Positions 55,562-64,000 of a DNA stretch of 64,000 nucleotides are shown in pieces. Source of the stretch: Microbacterium testaceum. Lineage in GTDB: Bacteria; Actinomycetota; Actinomycetes; Actinomycetales; Microbacteriaceae. Below the pieces are notes generated by a model, which was given only the letters and a program-made list of their open reading frames with translations, did not search any database and was not told the origin of the DNA. The position numbers were made by a program, and so were the translations under genes. Position 1 is the stretch's first letter, and each line of letters begins with the position of its first letter. Location: positions 1 to 64,000 of the forward strand of contig NZ_QDFT01000010.1 of NCBI RefSeq assembly GCF_003075375.1. Reading direction: 5' to 3'.

Positions 55562-57358
55562 CTGTCGCCCTCCGACGATGCCCTGACCCGCTGGTGGCGC
55601 GGGCTGAGCCTGCGCACCAAGGTCACCGGCGTGACCGTCGCGCTGCTCGCGATCGGGTTGTTCACCGCGGGCGTCGGGACCATGGTGTTCCTGCGCACGA
55701 CACTGGTCAACAACCTCGACGAGCAGCTGGCGCAGCAGGCGGCGGGCAGCATCGCCAACAGCATCTTCACGACTACCCCGGTCGACGGTGACATCGTCTT
55801 CTCGCAGGTCGACAACGCGCCCCAGATCGGGTCGATGGTCGTCGTGTACGGTCCAGACGGCCGCCGCGAGGCGTTCTACAACGGCACGGCATCCAAGGCC
55901 CTGCCCGACCTGCCCTCGACGTTCACCGTCGAGCAGACCTACGGGCAGATCGACCGCCGCATCGACCTCGAGGATCCCGAGTCCGGCCAGCACTTCCTCG
56001 CGCGGGTCGGTGTGCTGCAGGTGCCGGGCAACCCCGGCGTCTACACGCAGATGGTCGTCCAGCCCCTGGCACCGACCGACCGCATCGTCGCCGCCTACGT
56101 GGGCATCTACGCCTTCGTCGCCCTGCTCATCCTCATCGCGACCGCGCTGTTGACCCGGTGGCTGGTGACGCTGGCGTTCCGCAACCTGCGGCAGGTCGAG
56201 ACGACCGCGATGGACATCGCCGCCGGCGACTTCAGCCAGCGCCTGACCGACATCGTGCCCGACACCGAGGTGGGCCGGCTCAAGACCGCCATCAACGCGA
56301 TGCTCGCCCGCATCGACGGCGCCCTCGGGCAACGGGATGCCACGGTCCGCCAGATGCGCCGATTCATCGGCGACGCGAGTCACGAGCTGCGCACGCCCCT
56401 CGTGACCATGCGCGGCTACGCCGAGCTCTACCGGATGGGTGCGATCCGCTCCGACGAGGACGTCGCGCAGTCGATGGAGCGCATCGAGAAAGAGGCGATC
56501 CGCATGGGCGCCCTGGTCGAGGATCTGCTCGCCCTCGCGCGACTCGACGAGCGCCGCGACGTATCGATCACCGAGCTCGACCTGCGGCCCATCGCCCGCG
56601 ATGCCGCCCTCGACCTGCGCGTGACCTCCCCCCAGCGCGAGGTGACCGTCGACGACACCACCTCGCGCAGCGAGACGATCCTGCCGATGATCACGCTCGA
56701 CCCCCTGCTCGACGCGGGCGGGCAGCCCGCCAGCGGCTCACCCCGCCGCAGGACGGCCCCGACGACGTCCGCGATGGCGATCGCCGCCGGCACGCTGTCG
56801 CGCTTGCGCCGCCGACCGAAGGACGCGAGCGACCCCTCCACGACCTCCGGCGAGACGCCGACGGTCGCCGCGGCCCCGCCGGTGAGCGTCGTGCGCCCCG
56901 CCGCACGGCTCGCCCCGATCGTCCTCGGCGACGAGAACAAGGTGCGCCAGGTCGTGGCGAACCTGCTCGGCAACGCCCGTCGGTTCACCGCGGACGACTC
57001 CCCCATCGGTCTTCGAGTGGGAGTGGATGCCGAGAACGACATGGGTTGGATCGAGATCATCGATCACGGCGAGGGCGTCCCCGAGCAGATCCGCGAGCAG
57101 ATCTTCCAGCGCTTCTGGCGCGCCGACACCTCGCGCACCCGTGAGACGGGTGGGTCGGGTTTGGGCCTGTCGATCGTGGCATCCATCGTGGATCTGCTGC
57201 ACGGCACGGTCGAGGTGGTCGATACGCCGGGTGGCGGAGCGACGTTCCGGGTGTCGCTCCCCCTCGCCGATCGCCGCGACGCGCAGGAGCACGCGCTCAT
57301 CGAGACGCAGCCGCTGGAGCGCCTGCCCGAGGATTACCGCCCCGACCCCGACGCCTGA
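55562..57358 (+). CDS. Sensor histidine kinase, probable CTG start
   Basis: A 598-aa kinase partnered with the upstream regulator. TM1 is near residues 22-44 (VTVALLAIGLFTAGVGTMVF), an extracellular sensor domain follows to ~175, TM2 is IYAFVALLILIATALLTRWL, then HAMP. The HisKA box is IGDASHELRTPLVTMRGYAE with His274. HATPase N, G1 and G2 boxes are VVANLLGNARRFT, IIDHGEGVP and GGSGLGLSIVASIV. A ~70-residue Pro/Thr/Arg-rich insert separates HisKA from the ATPase domain. The first standard start (GTG 55631) would begin inside TM1 and cut off LTRWWRGLSLRTKVTG; a CTG with GGAGG 6 nt upstream restores it. Confidence 0.85.
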   Translation: MSPSDDALTRWWRGLSLRTKVTGVTVALLAIGLFTAGVGTMVFLRTTLVNNLDEQLAQQAAGSIANSIFTTTPVDGDIVFSQVDNAPQIGSMVVVYGPDGRREAFYNGTASKALPDLPSTFTVEQTYGQIDRRIDLEDPESGQHFLARVGVLQVPGNPGVYTQMVVQPLAPTDRIVAAYVGIYAFVALLILIATALLTRWLVTLAFRNLRQVETTAMDIAAGDFSQRLTDIVPDTEVGRLKTAINAMLARIDGALGQRDATVRQMRRFIGDASHELRTPLVTMRGYAELYRMGAIRSDEDVAQSMERIEKEAIRMGALVEDLLALARLDERRDVSITELDLRPIARDAALDLRVTSPQREVTVDDTTSRSETILPMITLDPLLDAGGQPASGSPRRRTAPTTSAMAIAAGTLSRLRRRPKDASDPSTTSGETPTVAAAPPVSVVRPAARLAPIVLGDENKVRQVVANLLGNARRFTADDSPIGLRVGVDAENDMGWIEIIDHGEGVPEQIREQIFQRFWRADTSRTRETGGSGLGLSIVASIVDLLHGTVEVVDTPGGGATFRVSLPLADRRDAQEHALIETQPLERLPEDYRPDPDA

Positions 57359-57362
57359 CGCT

Positions 57363-57383
57363 ACGAATGCCCGGGGCGTTCGT
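57363..57383 (+). terminator. Short hairpin after the histidine kinase gene
   Basis: acgaatgcc (57363-57371) and ggcgttcgt (57375-57383) pair with one G-U around a 3-nt loop, 4 bp past the stop codon. It lies between convergent units. Confidence 0.5.
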
Positions 57384-57393
57384 TCGGTCAGCG

Positions 57394-57657
57394 TCAGATC
57401 CCCGCGAGCAGATCACGCAGAGCCCCGATCCCACGCTCGCCGAGCTCCGGGTGTCGGGCGCTCGATAAGCGCGCTTCTCTGTCAGCCCAGGTGTGAGATC
57501 CGTGGCGTCGGCTCCAGGGCGAATCGCGTCGAGCTCCGCGATGATCTTCCCTACCCGCGCGGAGGTCAGGATCGGGCACAGCATCCGGATGCTTACCGGG
57601 AACCGACGACGAATGCCGCCACACGTACGCCATGACGGCGTCATCCAGGGCTGTCAT
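57394..57657 (-). pseudogene. Frameshifted small gene at the end of the ART locus
   Basis: The continuous frame gives 87 aa starting MTALDDAVMAYVWRHSSSVP and ending HPELGERGIGALRDLLAGI. Its middle is Arg/His-rich and unlike coding sequence. In a neighbouring frame the middle reads ARVGKIIAELDAIRPGADAT followed by DLTPGLTEKRA, which looks properly coding. Two compensating frameshifts, or two sequencing errors, would explain this. No homology is recognised. As a terminal small gene in a toxin locus it could be a decaying immunity gene, but that is only position-based. Confidence 0.45.
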
Positions 57658-57697
57658 CTCGTCGTCGGGAGATTCTGCAGGCCGGGACCGCGGTCGG

Positions 57698-58014
57698 CTA
57701 TCGCCACGCCAGCGCGTCCACGCCAGCTGTCGAGAGACGCAACATGACCGCCGCCAGCTTGGAACGGACGCGTCCCAGCAGCCCGTCGTCCGCCGGTGCG
57801 ACCTCGTGGAATGCCACGGTCACCGAGCCGCGAACGAACGCCATGAGCACGGGGATGAGGTCCTGCGCCTCATCGCCAAACCGAGCTGCTACGGCGCCCA
57901 GGTCACTGGTTGGTCCCGGCGCAACACCCCATCCGGTGTGGCGCACGATCGCGTCGCTGAGCTTCGCATCGTCGACTGCGGGTGGTGGGACATCCTGTTG
58001 GCGACGTCATTCAT
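57698..58014 (-). pseudogene. Frameshifted small gene downstream of the ART-like protein gene
   Basis: An ATG overlapping the stop of the upstream gene starts MNDVAN; about 6 codons later the coding-like frame shifts by one base. It continues as DVPPPAVDDAKLSDAIVRHT, then GWGVAPGPTSDLGAVAARFG, through DEAQDLIPVLMAFVRGSVTV to a stop after AGVDALAWR. The intact form would be ~107 aa. Without the shift only a GTG start at 57946 would give an 82-aa ORF. No family is recognised. The single shift could be real or a sequence error. Confidence 0.5.
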
Positions 58015-58504
58015 CGTCGAGAAAAAAGAATGGCTCGACGAACTTCCCGGGGGTGGTGATGGGCACGTCCGCAGACTCCCATGCACTCTGGAGCGTCTGC
58101 TGCACCTGATCGGCGAGCGCCTCGAGTGTCGAGGGGAGCGAGGCCGACGGATCCTGCTCGGCGAGTTGCTCGATGATCGTCACGGGACGACCGTCCGGGA
58201 GAGAGATCCTGGCCACCTCCAGGAGAACGACCTCGGGTGGAAGGACGATCTCCTGCTCGGCAGGGTTGGCGGCGAATGCCGCTATGTTGCGCCCCGTACG
58301 GCTCACGATGGCAGCAACGGCCGGGGTGGAGAAGTTCTCCGTCGCGATTCGGGGGTCCCTACTGGTCGCGGTCAGTCCGCGGGTCCAGCGCGCTGGCTTC
58401 AGGGGCGGAACGCCGGGAAGACCATGAAAGACGACACCCGTGTATGCGGGTAACCGCTCGAGCGCGCGGAGAAGAGCCAGGGCAGCACCGGCCGCGTCAG
58501 TCAT
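58007..58504 (-). CDS. Stand-alone ADP-ribosyltransferase-like protein with substituted catalytic Arg
   Basis: A 165-aa protein that aligns by eye with the C-terminal ART domain of the toxin at 58724-60088. RALERLPAYTGVVFHGLPG matches RALDRLPDHPGTVLRGE, with His27 for the catalytic Arg. GLTATSRDPRIATENFS matches the STS strand, and NPAEQEIVLPPEVVLLEV carries an ExE-like E83-Q-E85. An acidic C-terminal helix region follows (ALADQVQQTLQSAWESADVP), ending FFFLDDE. No signal or WXG domain is present. It could be a diverged enzyme with a His-type site, a catalytically dead antagonist, or an immunity-like decoy. Its start overlaps the 76-aa gene. Confidence 0.6.
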   Translation of the reverse strand: MTDAAGAALALLRALERLPAYTGVVFHGLPGVPPLKPARWTRGLTATSRDPRIATENFSTPAVAAIVSRTGRNIAAFAANPAEQEIVLPPEVVLLEVARISLPDGRPVTIIEQLAEQDPSASLPSTLEALADQVQQTLQSAWESADVPITTPGKFVEPFFFLDDE

Positions 58505-58727
58505 GCGCCGATCCTCCCAACTCGTTGTCTTGTACGAGTTCAGGGGGACGGGGCGCCGGCCTTTTCACGACGATGCCCGGCAGCATACTGTCGGCTTTTT
58601 CGGGGATGGTCGGACGACTCCTGTAATCCCCCGCCAGCTGGCGCCGTCGGAGGTTGTCCATGCCGGCTTGCGTTTTCTCTCGCTCCTCAGCCGACAGCCC
58701 AGCAGCTATTTCGTCGAAGTCCGTCAC
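58497..58727 (-). CDS. 76-aa acidic protein downstream of the ART toxin (candidate immunity or accessory)
   Basis: It starts MTDFDEIAAGLSAEEREKTQ with a short helical, charged N-terminus, then NLRRRQLAGDYRSRPTIPEK and a Pro-rich tail ending ELVQDNELGGSAHD. The ATG overlaps the toxin stop codon (ATGA), and its 3' end overlaps the next gene by 8 bp, so all three are translationally coupled. Its position directly after a polymorphic toxin is typical for an immunity protein, but it is small and partly disordered. No homology is recognised. Confidence 0.6.
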   Translation of the reverse strand: MTDFDEIAAGLSAEEREKTQAGMDNLRRRQLAGDYRSRPTIPEKADSMLPGIVVKRPAPRPPELVQDNELGGSAHD

Positions 58728-60088
58728 GGCACCTCCCGCATAATGATCTGAATCTGGCCGTCCACTTCGCGGCGACGCAGCACCTCGAAGTTCGTTCCGG
58801 GCTTGAAGAGGACTTCATTCTCGTGGTCCGCGAAGCGGCTGAGGTGTTGAACGCTCTTCCCGTGTACCGATTCGATTTCGTACTGCACTTCTCCGGCGAA
58901 GGCGCGATCGATGTCTGCACTAGTGAAGGACTTATTCGTCACGATCTGGCCGGGTTGATAAGCATCGAGGTACGTCGCCCCAGGCTCCAGTCTTTCTCCT
59001 CGAAGGACGGTACCGGGATGGTCGGGGAGACGATCCAGGGCTCGGACTGCGCCATCGATAGCGCTCTGCAGTTCCGGTGTCATCGGAATCTGTCCTCGCA
59101 GTGCCTTGTTGATGTCGACGTACAGTGGCCCCGTGTAGTCCCGCAGCGCTTGCTCATCAGCTGCTATCTGCTCAGGAGTGGCATCGTCGGAACGCGACGG
59201 AGCGTCCACTTCATCGTCAGCACGATGCGCCGATGGGCTGCCTTGAGTGCCACCGCGGGGTGGCACGTCGTCCGCATGCGTGCCCGCGATAGGTGGCTGC
59301 TCAGGTGCGCGGGTCGGAGGCGTCGCCTCTGCAGCGCGGCGTGGGACGCGGCGGAACATATCCTCTCCGCGGCTCATCAGCGCCTTGAGCTCTGTCAGCA
59401 GGTCGCCGAGCTTGCCGCACGAGCGCAGCAGTCCGGTGAGCTTGCTGCTGATCTTCGCGGTCCAGCTGGCGACGCGGGTGGAGACCTGCGTGATGATCCA
59501 CGGGGTGGCCAGGCCCACCGTGACCACGGCCTGCGTCGCCCACGAGATCGCGGAGCCGACCAGCTGCGACAGGATGTCGCGCACGAGGTCGTGAACGACC
59601 TGCACGATGGTCGAGGCGATCTGCAGACCGGTGGCCATCGCCCCCGCCCACTGACCCGACGCGCGGATGTGCGCGGCGGCGTCGGTCTGGAACCGGCGGT
59701 ACGCCTCGATCGCCTCACCCGCCATGTCGTCCAGGTCGGTGACGACGCGGTCCAGGAAGTCGGCGGACGCATCCAGCTGGGTCTGGACGTTGGTCCAGGT
59801 CTGGGCGAACCCCATCACGGCGCCGGCGTCGCCGGTGAGGTCGTTGAACCAGCCCTTGATCGGCTCGAAATGATCGATCAGCCAGCCGAGGCCTGCGGCG
59901 ATCAGCGACCCCAACGGGTCGATGACGGCGGCGACGGTGTCCACCGCGGTGCTGAACGCCGCCAGTCCACCCTCGACCCAATCACCCGACTCGATCGCGT
60001 GCGCGAGCTGCGTGCCGGAGTCGAGCAGCCCGGCCCCGCTGAACGGTGTCGCGGTGTCGACGGGTCCGGCGATGAGCGCGTTGCTCAC
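58724..60088 (-). CDS. WXG-type secreted toxin with C-terminal ADP-ribosyltransferase domain
   Basis: A 454-aa protein. Residues ~1-200 are helical: VEGGLAAFSTAVDTVAAVID, LIDHFEPIKGWFNDLTGDAG, and a WxG turn in RASGQWAGAMATGLQIAST, the pattern of WXG100/LXG-like type VII secretion substrates. Hydrophobic segments (VVHDLVRDILSQLVGSAISW, TVGLATPWIITQVST) and a Pro/Asp-rich linker follow. The last ~110 residues are an ART fold of the R-S-E class: PGTVLRGERL (Arg363), TNKSFTSADIDRAFAG (Ser387, Ser390) and HENEVLFKPGTNFEVL (Glu423, Glu425). The GTG start overlaps the EspC-like gene's stop. The target is unknown. Confidence 0.8.
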   Translation of the reverse strand: MSNALIAGPVDTATPFSGAGLLDSGTQLAHAIESGDWVEGGLAAFSTAVDTVAAVIDPLGSLIAAGLGWLIDHFEPIKGWFNDLTGDAGAVMGFAQTWTNVQTQLDASADFLDRVVTDLDDMAGEAIEAYRRFQTDAAAHIRASGQWAGAMATGLQIASTIVQVVHDLVRDILSQLVGSAISWATQAVVTVGLATPWIITQVSTRVASWTAKISSKLTGLLRSCGKLGDLLTELKALMSRGEDMFRRVPRRAAEATPPTRAPEQPPIAGTHADDVPPRGGTQGSPSAHRADDEVDAPSRSDDATPEQIAADEQALRDYTGPLYVDINKALRGQIPMTPELQSAIDGAVRALDRLPDHPGTVLRGERLEPGATYLDAYQPGQIVTNKSFTSADIDRAFAGEVQYEIESVHGKSVQHLSRFADHENEVLFKPGTNFEVLRRREVDGQIQIIMREVP

Positions 60089-60399
60089 AGGCCCGCCTCC
60101 AACGCCCGCACCCACTCCATGACTTTCTGCTCGTACGCCTCCATGTCGTGGCCGACGCCGACGATCTCGGTGGCCGAACGGCGCACCATGTCCTCGGCGG
60201 CGCCGATCAGCGAACGGGCGGCATCGGCCGCCACCGTCGCCGGCGCCACCAGGAACGAACACAACACCCCGAACGCCTCGGCATCCAGGCCCCCGGAGGA
60301 CCCGGCATCCCGGGCGACGGAGATATCGGATGCCACCGCGCCCAACCGAGACGCATGCGACCCGATCAGCTCGGAATCGACGGCGATACGCTCCGCCAC
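60085..60399 (-). CDS. EspC/DUF2580-like ESX-associated protein
   Basis: A 104-aa helical protein. AVDSELIGSHASRLGAVASD, a Gly-rich loop, LDAEAFGVLCSFLVAPATVA and AARSLIGAAEDMVRRSATEI are the order seen in EspC/DUF2580 type VII secretion-associated proteins. They end in a Tyr-containing amphipathic helix (MEAYEQKVMEWVRALEAGL). It probably pairs with the downstream WXG-type toxin for secretion. The GTG start is 5 bp after the YbaB-like gene stop, and its end overlaps the toxin start. No ESX core gene (EccC etc.) is in the window. Confidence 0.7.
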   Translation of the reverse strand: MAERIAVDSELIGSHASRLGAVASDISVARDAGSSGGLDAEAFGVLCSFLVAPATVAADAARSLIGAAEDMVRRSATEIVGVGHDMEAYEQKVMEWVRALEAGL

Positions 60400-60403
60400 G
60401 ACG

Positions 60404-60808
60404 TCAGACCCGGAAACCCATCGGCGCAGACGGCGGCGACTGCCGCTCGATCTCACCCGCCAGCCGGTCCACGATCGCCGAGTCCGCGCCGAACGCCGCG
60501 CGCGAGATCTCCAACGCCTGCTCCCCCGCGAGCCGCTGCGCAGCCCCCGCCGTCTCCACGATGAGCCGCTCCAACGCGTCGGGGCGCAGCTCGTACGCCG
60601 CGTTGGCCAGACGGATACCGATCAGCCGGCCCGTGGCATCCACCGTCACCGCCACCTCGCGTCGCGGCGCCGTCGCCGTCGCCCGCACCGCATCGATGTC
60701 CGCCTGCACCTGCTGCGCCTGCGCGGCACGCACCTGCGCCTCAGCGACCTGCTGCTCGATACGGGCGATCGCCGCCTCCGCCTCGCGAGAAGAGAAGAGA
60801 TCACTCAT
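60404..60808 (-). CDS. YbaB/EbfC-like small protein, first gene of the ART locus
   Basis: A 134-aa protein. The N-terminal coiled coil is REAEAAIARIEQQVAEAQVR and AAQAQQVQADIDAVRATAT. A central beta segment REVAVTVDATGRLIGIRLAN follows, then a helix ALERLIVETAGAAQRLAGEQ. This is the YbaB/EbfC nucleoid-protein fold. Diverged members often open type VII secretion effector loci in Actinobacteria. The ATG lies in a promoter-proximal position about 125 bp from the groEL stop. A chaperone or scaffolding role for the secreted partners is possible but unproven. Confidence 0.75.
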   Translation of the reverse strand: MSDLFSSREAEAAIARIEQQVAEAQVRAAQAQQVQADIDAVRATATAPRREVAVTVDATGRLIGIRLANAAYELRPDALERLIVETAGAAQRLAGEQALEISRAAFGADSAIVDRLAGEIERQSPPSAPMGFRV

Positions 60809-60887
60809 TCGATCGAGCGTAGTCGGATGATTCGGCGCGCACCGCCTGGGTAAGAGAATTCTCATCCAGGCCCGGTCCGTACACGAA

Positions 60888-60915
60888 AACGCCCCCTCCC
60901 GGAGGAGGGGGCGTT
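60888..60915 (-). terminator. Hairpin terminator after groEL
   Basis: cgccccctcc (60890-60899) and ggagggggcg (60904-60913) form a perfect 10-bp stem, extended by aa/tt, with a 4-nt loop. On the minus strand it is followed by TTTTC. Confidence 0.85.
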
Positions 60916-60933
60916 CTCAATCGTCAGCGTGGA

Positions 60934-62619
<1,686 letters not shown>

Positions 62620-62624
62620 TCATT

Positions 62625-62651
62625 CTGGCACTCGCCCCTGGGGAGTGCAAG
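62625..62651. promoter_or_regulatory. CIRCE-like element 2 upstream of groEL
   Basis: CTGGCACTC (62625-62633), 9-nt spacer, GAGTGCAAG (62643-62651). The GCACTC-N9-GAGTGC core is exact while the outer bases differ from consensus. Tandem with element 1. Confidence 0.85.
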
Positions 62652-62674
62652 CCGCCTCACCCGTCCGGGAACGA

Positions 62675-62714
62675 CGAAGGCCGTGGCATCCGACTTCGGA
62701 TGCCACGGCCTTCG
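62675..62714 (-). terminator. Very strong hairpin after the small cold-shock gene
   Basis: cgaaggccgtggcatccg (62675-62692) and cggatgccacggccttcg (62697-62714) form a perfect 18-bp stem with a 4-nt loop, 9 bp after the csp stop codon. Each arm contains the GGATGCC/GGCATCC word abundant in this genome. Confidence 0.85.
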
Positions 62715-62723
62715 ATGCAGCGT

Positions 62724-62924
62724 TCAGGCCAGTCGCACGGACTCCGCCTGCGGGCCCTTCTGCCCGCTGCCGACGGTGAACTCGACGGCCTGTCCCTCTT
62801 CGAGGACGCGGAAGCCCGACATCTCGATGCTCGAGTAGTGGACGAACACGTCCTGCCCATCGGACACGGTGATGAAGCCGTATCCCTTCTCGGCGTTGAA
62901 CCATTTGACGGTGCCCTGCGTCAT
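62724..62924 (-). CDS. Cold-shock protein CspA family
   Basis: A 66-aa single cold-shock domain: [20 protein letters not shown] (RNP1), [17 protein letters not shown] (RNP2), [18 protein letters not shown]. It is an RNA chaperone that melts secondary structure. It is distinct from the longer Csp at 50567-50950. The ATG has AGGAGA upstream, and the 131-bp upstream gap could carry a long leader. Confidence 0.97.
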   Translation of the reverse strand: MTQGTVKWFNAEKGYGFITVSDGQDVFVHYSSIEMSGFRVLEEGQAVEFTVGSGQKGPQAESVRLA

Positions 62925-63055
62925 GCGAATCTCCTGTTGCTGAACGACGAGGTCATCGTAAGCACGGGGGATGCCGCGTCGCGGGGCGTTCAGAGCAAAG
63001 TTGACGTAGGTGCACCGAAGTGTTTACGCCGCGGAAACACCGGGCTCCGTCGGGG

Positions 63056-63658
63056 TCAGGGCGCGGGGGTTTCGTCCGCCCCGCCCGCGACCCGGTCGAG
63101 ACCGAGGACGACGATCAGACGCTTGACGTCGCTCTCGTCGCCGGGGGTGTCGGGGTCGTCGGTGGGCTGGAGGAAGTCGCTCTGCGCCACCTCTGCTCCC
63201 CCGATCGTCTGCGCGAGCCCCTCGGCCGCGGGCAGATCGGTGTCGCGAAGGTAGTAGATGGTCGTGGTCGCGAAGTCGGTGCTGTCGGACGACCCCGTCT
63301 CGACGGAGGTGCCGGGCCACCCCGCGGCGACGATGCGGTCGCGGGTCTCGCCCGCCAGACCGTCGTTCGTCGTGCCGTTCAGGACGACCACCGAGTACGA
63401 CGTGTCGACCACGGCGGGCGTCGTCGGCTCGGCCGAGGCCGAGGGAGCGGGGGCCGCGTCGTCGCCCAGCGAGATGCGTCCCGACACCACCAGCGTGCCG
63501 AAGATGCCGACGATGATGAGCACCAGCGTGGCCAGCGCCGCCCAGAGGAAGACGATCCACCCTCGCAGCCGCGGCTTCTCGGCACGATGGGCGCCGACAC
63601 GCCCGGAGGCGTCGGGCAGGTCGTCGAAGCGATCCCGAGGGAAGGTCGATCTGGCCAT
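63056..63658 (-). CDS. LytR C-terminal domain membrane protein
   Basis: A 200-aa protein. The cytoplasmic N-terminus is ~32 residues, then one TM helix (GWIVFLWAALATLVLIIVGI), an Ala/Pro/Ser linker, and a C-terminal LytR_C domain: SYSVVVLNGTTNDGLAGETR, DFATTTIYYLRDTDLPAAEG, VKRLIVVLGLD. The domain is found in cell-envelope LCP proteins, but the function alone is unknown. It lies just downstream of a DUF3263 gene on the same strand, the usual actinobacterial pairing. Confidence 0.9.
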   Translation of the reverse strand: MARSTFPRDRFDDLPDASGRVGAHRAEKPRLRGWIVFLWAALATLVLIIVGIFGTLVVSGRISLGDDAAPAPSASAEPTTPAVVDTSYSVVVLNGTTNDGLAGETRDRIVAAGWPGTSVETGSSDSTDFATTTIYYLRDTDLPAAEGLAQTIGGAEVAQSDFLQPTDDPDTPGDESDVKRLIVVLGLDRVAGGADETPAP

Positions 63659-63693
63659 TCGACGATCGTATCGGTCGACGCCCTGGGCGCCCG

Positions 63694-63948
63694 TCAGCGG
63701 GTGGCCGACCGCGTCACGCGAGAACGGTGCGTCTCGGCGGCCTCGTCGCGTCGACGGCGCAGGCGCCGCACGAGCATCGGATCGTGGGCGAGGGCCTCGG
63801 GGGTGTCGATCAATCGACCGAGCAGTTGGTAGTACCGAGCGGGCGTGATCTCGAACTCGGCGCGAATCGCCTCCTCCTTCGCACCCGCGTGCCGTCGCCA
63901 CTCACCCTCGAAAGCGAGGAAGGCGAGATCGCGGTCCGACAGAGTCAC
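63694..63948 (-). CDS. DUF3263 protein
   Basis: An 84-aa helical protein: LSDRDLAFLAFEGEWRRHAG, KEEAIRAEFEITPARYYQLL, then LIDTPEALAHDPMLVRRLRR. It shows the sigma-factor-like small helix pattern of DUF3263, a family conserved in Actinobacteria next to LytR_C proteins. The start is GTG. The function is unknown. The 52 bases after it to the window end show no further gene. Confidence 0.92.
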   Translation of the reverse strand: MTLSDRDLAFLAFEGEWRRHAGAKEEAIRAEFEITPARYYQLLGRLIDTPEALAHDPMLVRRLRRRRDEAAETHRSRVTRSATR

Positions 63949-64000
63949 CCGGCAAAGCTACTGCGCGGAGGGTCGGAATCCCGGATGCCACGCCACCCAC

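Noticed and set aside
51304..55815. A ~1500-codon minus-strand open frame
   Set aside because: Antisense to the helicase-associated protein, XPB and the two-component genes, all of which have clear motifs.
57889..58086. A 65-aa minus-strand frame across the end of the ART-like gene
   Set aside because: Its first codons after the overlapping ATG look real, but beyond the frame change it reads as non-coding; treated as the start of a frameshifted gene.

Overview
The window is a high-GC actinobacterial chromosome segment, most likely from Microbacterium or a close relative in Microbacteriaceae. The support is the very high GC content, strong GC bias at third codon positions, Lsr2, DtxR-type, XPB and DUF3263/DUF3027 family genes, a complete actinobacterial paa cluster, GGAGG-type ribosome binding sites mixed with apparently leaderless genes, and an extraordinary density of the 7-mer GGATGCC/GGCATCC. 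The genus is inferred from memory of these families, not from a search.

Layout. 1-8.4 kb: tRNA-editing domain protein, Leu/Phe/Val dehydrogenase, an acetolactate decarboxylase gene flanked by two Lsr2 paralogues, an amino acid permease, a decayed FtsX-type permease, and a CocE-type hydrolase divergent from a TetR regulator. 8.5-13.6 kb: tRNA-Ala, a five-copy ~135-bp tandem repeat, then a membrane/coiled-coil protein, a GNAT enzyme, galU, 5-formyl-THF cyclo-ligase, an FmdB zinc ribbon and mscL. 13.6-22.8 kb: a large helicase-like protein that has lost its Walker residues, an alkyltransferase homologue that has lost its catalytic Cys, an acetate symporter pair with a divergent LuxR regulator, and a Cys-less HesB-fold protein.

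22.8-35.1 kb is the phenylacetate (paa) catabolic region: paaABCDE plus paaG in one run, and paaJ-F-H-Z-I-K in another. Nearly every junction has overlapping stop and start codons, and both runs carry the same 17-bp operator-like site. Together they encode CoA activation, ring epoxidation, isomerisation, ring opening and beta-oxidation to acetyl- and succinyl-CoA. 35.4-40 kb: tRNA-Arg, an NRDE protein, coaBC, a peroxiredoxin and a DUF2510 membrane protein. 40-46 kb: the SOS mutasome imuA'-imuB-dnaE2 with a perfect LexA box. 46-57.4 kb: HNH endonuclease preceded by a 37-codon ORF that overlaps a terminator, an M23 peptidase with a structured leader, a DtxR-type regulator, serC, DUF3027 and cold-shock proteins, a helicase-associated protein with XPB helicase, and a two-component system.

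57.4-60.8 kb is an accessory locus. An EspC-like protein and a YbaB-like protein precede a WXG-type secreted protein with a C-terminal ADP-ribosyltransferase domain, followed by a 76-aa protein, a second stand-alone ART-like protein with His in place of the catalytic Arg, and two frameshifted small genes. 60.9-64 kb: groEL with tandem CIRCE elements, a small cold-shock protein, a LytR_C protein and a DUF3263 protein.

The best candidates for something undescribed are the ART effector locus, the structured leader of the M23 gene, the small ORF/terminator upstream of the HNH gene, the active-site-lacking alkyltransferase and helicase homologues, the 135-bp tandem repeat, and the over-represented GGATGCC word.
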